From an uncultured Spirochaetales bacterium (lineage in GTDB: Bacteria > Spirochaetota > Spirochaetia > Sphaerochaetales > Sphaerochaetaceae): DNA of 7,998 bases. Location: positions 1 through 7,998 of the forward strand of contig CAMEXG010000090.1 in the NCBI GenBank assembly GCA_945947045.1, given 5' to 3'. The notes below the pieces were generated by a model. That model saw nothing but the letters and a program-made list of their open reading frames with translations, did no database searches and had not been told where the DNA came from. Positions 6,729 to 7,998 of the stretch are shown piece by piece (the stretch's first letter is position 1; each line of letters begins with the position of its first letter). The position numbers and the translations under genes are program-made.

Positions 6729-7259
6729 ATGGAAAATAAAGAGCGCGAACATAAATCATCATTCAGGTATCTTCTCGTTCTTTATATCACTCTTTTTGTC
6801 ATTTCCATACCACTGTTGATTATTTCTTTTCCTTCTTTAAAGAAATCTATCACTGATTCTAGAATTATCGAACACTACACGCTTTGGAAAAGCAATGAAG
6901 AAGAAAAAGAAAGAAAAGAAATAACCGTCATACTTGAAAGTGTCTTAGGAGAACAAGAAATAAAAAGAGTCATACACCCTGGTCTTAGAGACCCCCTTCA
7001 CTATACTCTGGAAGCTCTCCTTATTCCTTTATCAAAAGAAGAGAAAGAAAATGGACTCGTATCTGAGATAAAAGAGGGGGTGAAACTAGAGGGAGCTACT
7101 ATAAGAGATAACATTGCCTTCGTGTCTCTCTCTTCAGACTTTCTCCTTTCCGATGATTTGGAAATGGCTTCAGAAGAGATATATAAAACACTCTATAACA
7201 ATCTGGGAATAGATGGACTGGTTATCCTTGTAGATGAGAATATAGTAATCAGAAAGTGA
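6729..7259 (+). CDS. Membrane-anchored GerMN-domain protein
   Basis: The protein has 176 residues from the ATG at 6729. Residues 12-34 (FRYLLVLYITLFVISIPLLIISF) form one membrane-spanning helix, and a charged linker rich in E and K follows. The C-terminal part, from about 93, reads LEALLIPLSKEEKENGLVSEIKEG, then VKLEGATIRDNIAFVSLSSDF and IYKTLYNNLGIDGLVILVDEN. This pattern fits the GerMN domain known from GerM and lipoprotein LpqB-type proteins. GerMN is a non-catalytic module found in secreted or envelope proteins, so the domain is probably periplasmic; its ligand is unknown. An upstream GTG at 6660 would extend the protein by 23 residues but lacks a ribosome binding site and overlaps the likely promoter. 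The ATG also lacks a Shine-Dalgarno. The gene is divergent from der and overlaps the convergent phosphodiesterase gene by 11 bases. Confidence 0.8.
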   Translation: MENKEREHKSSFRYLLVLYITLFVISIPLLIISFPSLKKSITDSRIIEHYTLWKSNEEEKERKEITVILESVLGEQEIKRVIHPGLRDPLHYTLEALLIPLSKEEKENGLVSEIKEGVKLEGATIRDNIAFVSLSSDFLLSDDLEMASEEIYKTLYNNLGIDGLVILVDENIVIRK

Positions 7260-7998
7260 AACGCTCGATTGAAAGTGCTTTACCACTTATTCTATCGGCT
7301 TCAACAACGATTCCTTGTATTCTTCCTTTCCCCTCAGCCACTTCACTTCTAATAGGAAGCTGAGTAAGCTGTCTTTCTATAGACTTTGCAGGATCGGAAC
7401 CAATTACTTTATTCAATACTCCGGTAATTCCAAGATCGGTTATATATGCAGTTCCTTTACTTAGTATTTTTTCATCTCTTGTCTGTACATGGGTATGTGT
7501 CCCCGCAACCGCTGTAACAGAACCGTCCAAGAAAAAGGAAAGTGCCTCTTTTTCTTCTGTGCTTTCTGCATGAAAGTCTACAAAGATCAAAGGTGTGGTC
7601 TTACGAGCGTTTCTAACCAAAGCTTCTGCTTTTCTAAAAGGATCATCTGTAGTCATCATTTCGACTCGGCCTTGAAGATTGATTACAGCGACAGAAACTC
7701 CGTCAACCTCTTTGATAGTCATTCCTTTTCCAATACAAGGCTCTGGATAGTTTGCAGGCCTCAATATGTCGTCGTTCCTATCAAGAAATGGAAATATCTC
7801 ATCTTTCTGCCAAATATGGTTTCCACTGGTTATTACATCAACTCCAGCTTTTTTCATATTGTTGTAATCTTCTATCGTAATACCGAAGCCACCGGCAGCA
7901 TTCTCTCCGTTTAGGATTACAAAATCGGCGTTATACTGCCTTTTGGCAGAAGAGAGCCCTAAAAACAGGGCTCCCATTCCGCTTTGACCGGAAACATC
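7249..7998 (-). CDS. ymdB: YmdB-family metallophosphoesterase, 5' end outside the window
   Basis: This is a calcineurin-like dinuclear-metal phosphodiesterase (TIGR00282 type). The Bacillus subtilis relative YmdB hydrolyses 2',3'-cyclic nucleotides and affects biofilm and RNA turnover. The visible 249 residues begin with Asp at the right edge, which should be the first metal ligand. The other sites are NGENAAGG (Glu32, Asn33), SGNHIW (Asn60, His61), DFHAE (His143) and GTHTHVQT (His168, His170). Adding seven to each number gives the positions I recall for B. subtilis YmdB, so only about seven N-terminal residues should be missing. The in-frame ATG at 7977 is internal: using it would remove the Asp ligand. 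The gene often lies beside rny in other bacteria, but that neighbour would be outside this window. Its stop overlaps the end of the GerMN gene. Confidence 0.93.
   Translation of the reverse strand, partial: DVSGQSGMGALFLGLSSAKRQYNADFVILNGENAAGGFGITIEDYNNMKKAGVDVITSGNHIWQKDEIFPFLDRNDDILRPANYPEPCIGKGMTIKEVDGVSVAVINLQGRVEMMTTDDPFRKAEALVRNARKTTPLIFVDFHAESTEEKEALSFFLDGSVTAVAGTHTHVQTRDEKILSKGTAYITDLGITGVLNKVIGSDPAKSIERQLTQLPIRSEVAEGKGRIQGIVVEADRISGKALSIERFTF
7936..7973. repeat. Two adjacent hairpin-forming repeats inside ymdB
   Basis: CTGCC-TTTT-GGCAG (7936-7949) is followed four bases later by GAGCCCT-AAAAAC-AGGGCTC (7954-7973), both with perfect arms. They lie within the first 25 or so codons of ymdB, so either could be chance in coding sequence. 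In the mRNA, two stable hairpins this close to the start could slow early elongation or affect mRNA stability. No T-run follows, so neither is a standard terminator. Confidence 0.4.

Noticed and set aside
7489..7914. Plus-strand open frame of 141 codons
   Set aside because: It is the shadow of ymdB, which shows all its metal-binding motifs on the minus strand.

Overview
The window most likely comes from a low-GC spirochaete of the Treponema/Sphaerochaeta type. The assignment rests on DnaK and GrpE of that flavour and on a roughly 685-residue membrane-anchored coiled-coil protein resembling the family called SpiroCoCo in spirochaete annotation. It is inferred from protein character and gene content, with no database search. 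The window is almost entirely coding and has no gene-free stretch longer than about 135 bases. No rRNA, tRNA, CRISPR array, insertion sequence or prophage gene is visible.

From right to left on the minus strand lies a probable transcription unit: der (ribosome-assembly GTPase), a HAD-family phosphatase whose ATG overlaps the der stop, and the coiled-coil protein 11 bases further on. Then come grpE and the 5' part of dnaK, which runs off the left edge. Both grpE and dnaK have candidate promoters of their own with a TTGAC-type -35 box and a 17-base spacer. The grpE leader holds a GC-rich inverted repeat that covers the predicted transcription start and a Shine-Dalgarno-like GGAGG. No CIRCE-like repeat and no hrcA gene are present.

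On the right, a small plus-strand gene for a membrane-anchored GerMN-domain protein is divergent from der. It has no Shine-Dalgarno sequence, but a good promoter ends six bases before its ATG, which suggests a leaderless mRNA. Its 3' end overlaps by 11 bases the convergent ymdB-type phosphodiesterase gene, which leaves the window at the right edge and lacks only about seven N-terminal codons.

The main themes are housekeeping: protein folding (GrpE/DnaK), ribosome assembly (Der) and nucleotide/RNA turnover (YmdB). They are combined with lineage-specific envelope or scaffold-like proteins. I see no clear new defence or mobile system. The most notable signals are the grpE leader hairpin with two possible starts, the predicted leaderless GerMN gene, and the coiled-coil protein placed next to the chaperone genes.
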